Below, piece by piece: positions 13,710-14,183 of a stretch of 14,183 bases of DNA (position 1 is the first letter of the stretch; the number at the start of each line of letters is the position of its first letter). The stretch spans positions 1 through 14,183 of the forward strand of contig CAJJQT010000019.1 in NCBI GenBank assembly GCA_905193995.1, written 5' to 3'. The stretch comes from an uncultured Porphyromonadaceae bacterium. Its GTDB lineage: Bacteria > Bacteroidota > Bacteroidia > Bacteroidales > Muribaculaceae. Both the position numbers and the translations under genes were made by a program. The notes beneath the pieces are model-generated. The model was not told the DNA's origin and did not search any database. It saw nothing but the letters and a program-made list of their open reading frames with translations.

Positions 13710-14183
13710 TTAGTATGTGATGTTTACACCGAAGATGAATGTACGCGACTGGGGGTAGTTGCCGTAGTCCACGCCCGAGCTAACCTCGGGGTCGAAGCCC
13801 TTGTACTTGGTGATGGTGAACAGATTGCCGCCCTGCAGGTAGAACCGGCAGTTGCTCAGTCCGGCCTTCATGATCAGTTTCTTCGGGATGGTGTAGCCGA
13901 TCTGCAGGTTCTTCAGGCGGAAGTACGAGCCGCTTTCGAGGAAGCGGTCGCTCGTGTAGTAGTTGATCGAGTTGCGCGGGTTGGGGATCGAGCCTTCGGG
14001 ATTGTCGGCCGTCCAGGCGTCGGCCATGATCGGCGACACTACCGATTCGGAGCCGCTGCCCTCGAGCTTGTGGCGCATCTGGTTGTAGATCTTGTTGCCG
14101 CCCACGCCCTGGAAGAAGATGGACAGGTCTATGCCCTTCCACTCGGCGCCGATGGTCAGGCCGTAGTTGAGGCATGGAATCGA
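13710..14183 (-). CDS. susC: SusC/RagA-family TonB-dependent transporter, C-terminal 157 residues (partial)
   Basis: The minus-strand frame is open from the window edge to the TAA at 13710-13712. A Met inside it (14105) could be mistaken for a start, but the frame continues upstream with G-L-T-I-G-A-E-W-K-G-I-D-L-S-I-F-F-Q-G-V-G-G-N-K-I, a very typical SusC stretch. Next come L-K-N-L-Q-I-G-Y-T-I-P-K, R-F-Y-L-Q-G-G-N-L-F-T-I-T-K-Y-K-G-F-D-P-E, and the end Y-P-Q-S-R-T-F-I-F-G-V-N-I-T-Y, with an aromatic last residue as usual for outer-membrane barrels. SusC forms the 22-strand TonB-energised channel that imports oligosaccharides captured by SusD. Only the last strands are here; plug and carboxypeptidase-like N-terminal domain lie beyond the window, as probably do the operon promoter and regulator. 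Confidence 0.95.
   Translation of the reverse strand, partial: SIPCLNYGLTIGAEWKGIDLSIFFQGVGGNKIYNQMRHKLEGSGSESVVSPIMADAWTADNPEGSIPNPRNSINYYTSDRFLESGSYFRLKNLQIGYTIPKKLIMKAGLSNCRFYLQGGNLFTITKYKGFDPEVSSGVDYGNYPQSRTFIFGVNITY

Overview
The window looks like chromosomal DNA from a GC-rich member of the Bacteroidales. It carries a SusC/SusD pair, genes start without obvious Shine-Dalgarno sites, spacers between coding regions are AT-rich, and several secreted proteins end in a short 'Y-N-L-Q-G-V-R-V ... G-L-Y-I-R-R-Q-G ... K-V' tail of a kind I associate with Muribaculaceae and Prevotella. The family assignment is an inference from that style and is not certain.

Layout. Positions 1-300 (+) hold the last 99 codons of a gene that begins outside the window and ends in an Asp/Pro-rich acidic tail. 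It is followed after 21 bp by a secreted Sel1-repeat protein (322-1839, +) that ends at a strong hairpin terminator. From 14183 down to 2032 everything lies on the minus strand and reads as one polysaccharide utilization locus (PUL). In transcription order it contains: the end of a SusC TonB-dependent transporter (partial, cut by the window edge); SusD; a small secreted beta-sandwich protein in the usual surface glycan-binding protein position; a GH16 enzyme with a C-terminal tail; a second GH16 enzyme that is a lipoprotein; a GH3 beta-glucosidase; a GH128-like endo-beta-1,3-glucanase; and a 988-residue multidomain secreted protein. The locus ends at a textbook rho-independent terminator (1949-1982) that faces the terminator of the Sel1 gene.

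How the genes work together (inference from families). GH16 plus GH128 plus GH3 points to a beta-1,3-glucan such as laminarin, fungal/yeast glucan or curdlan, or a mixed-linkage beta-glucan. Endo-enzymes at the surface would cut the polymer, the 287- and 988-residue proteins would hold it, SusCD would import the oligosaccharides, and the GH3 would release glucose in the periplasm. No regulator (HTCS, SusR or anti-sigma pair) is visible, so it must lie upstream of SusC or elsewhere.

Most unusual points: four of the secreted PUL proteins carry a C-terminal tail resembling type IX secretion sorting domains, inside an otherwise Sus-type system. Two of those tails are about 92% identical at DNA level over 60 bases. 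The 988-residue protein is an unfamiliar chain of jelly-roll, repeated unknown, FN3-like, Big-like and F5/8C-like modules with no catalytic domain I can recognise. Hairpins punctuate the operon after susD and after the glycan-binding gene.
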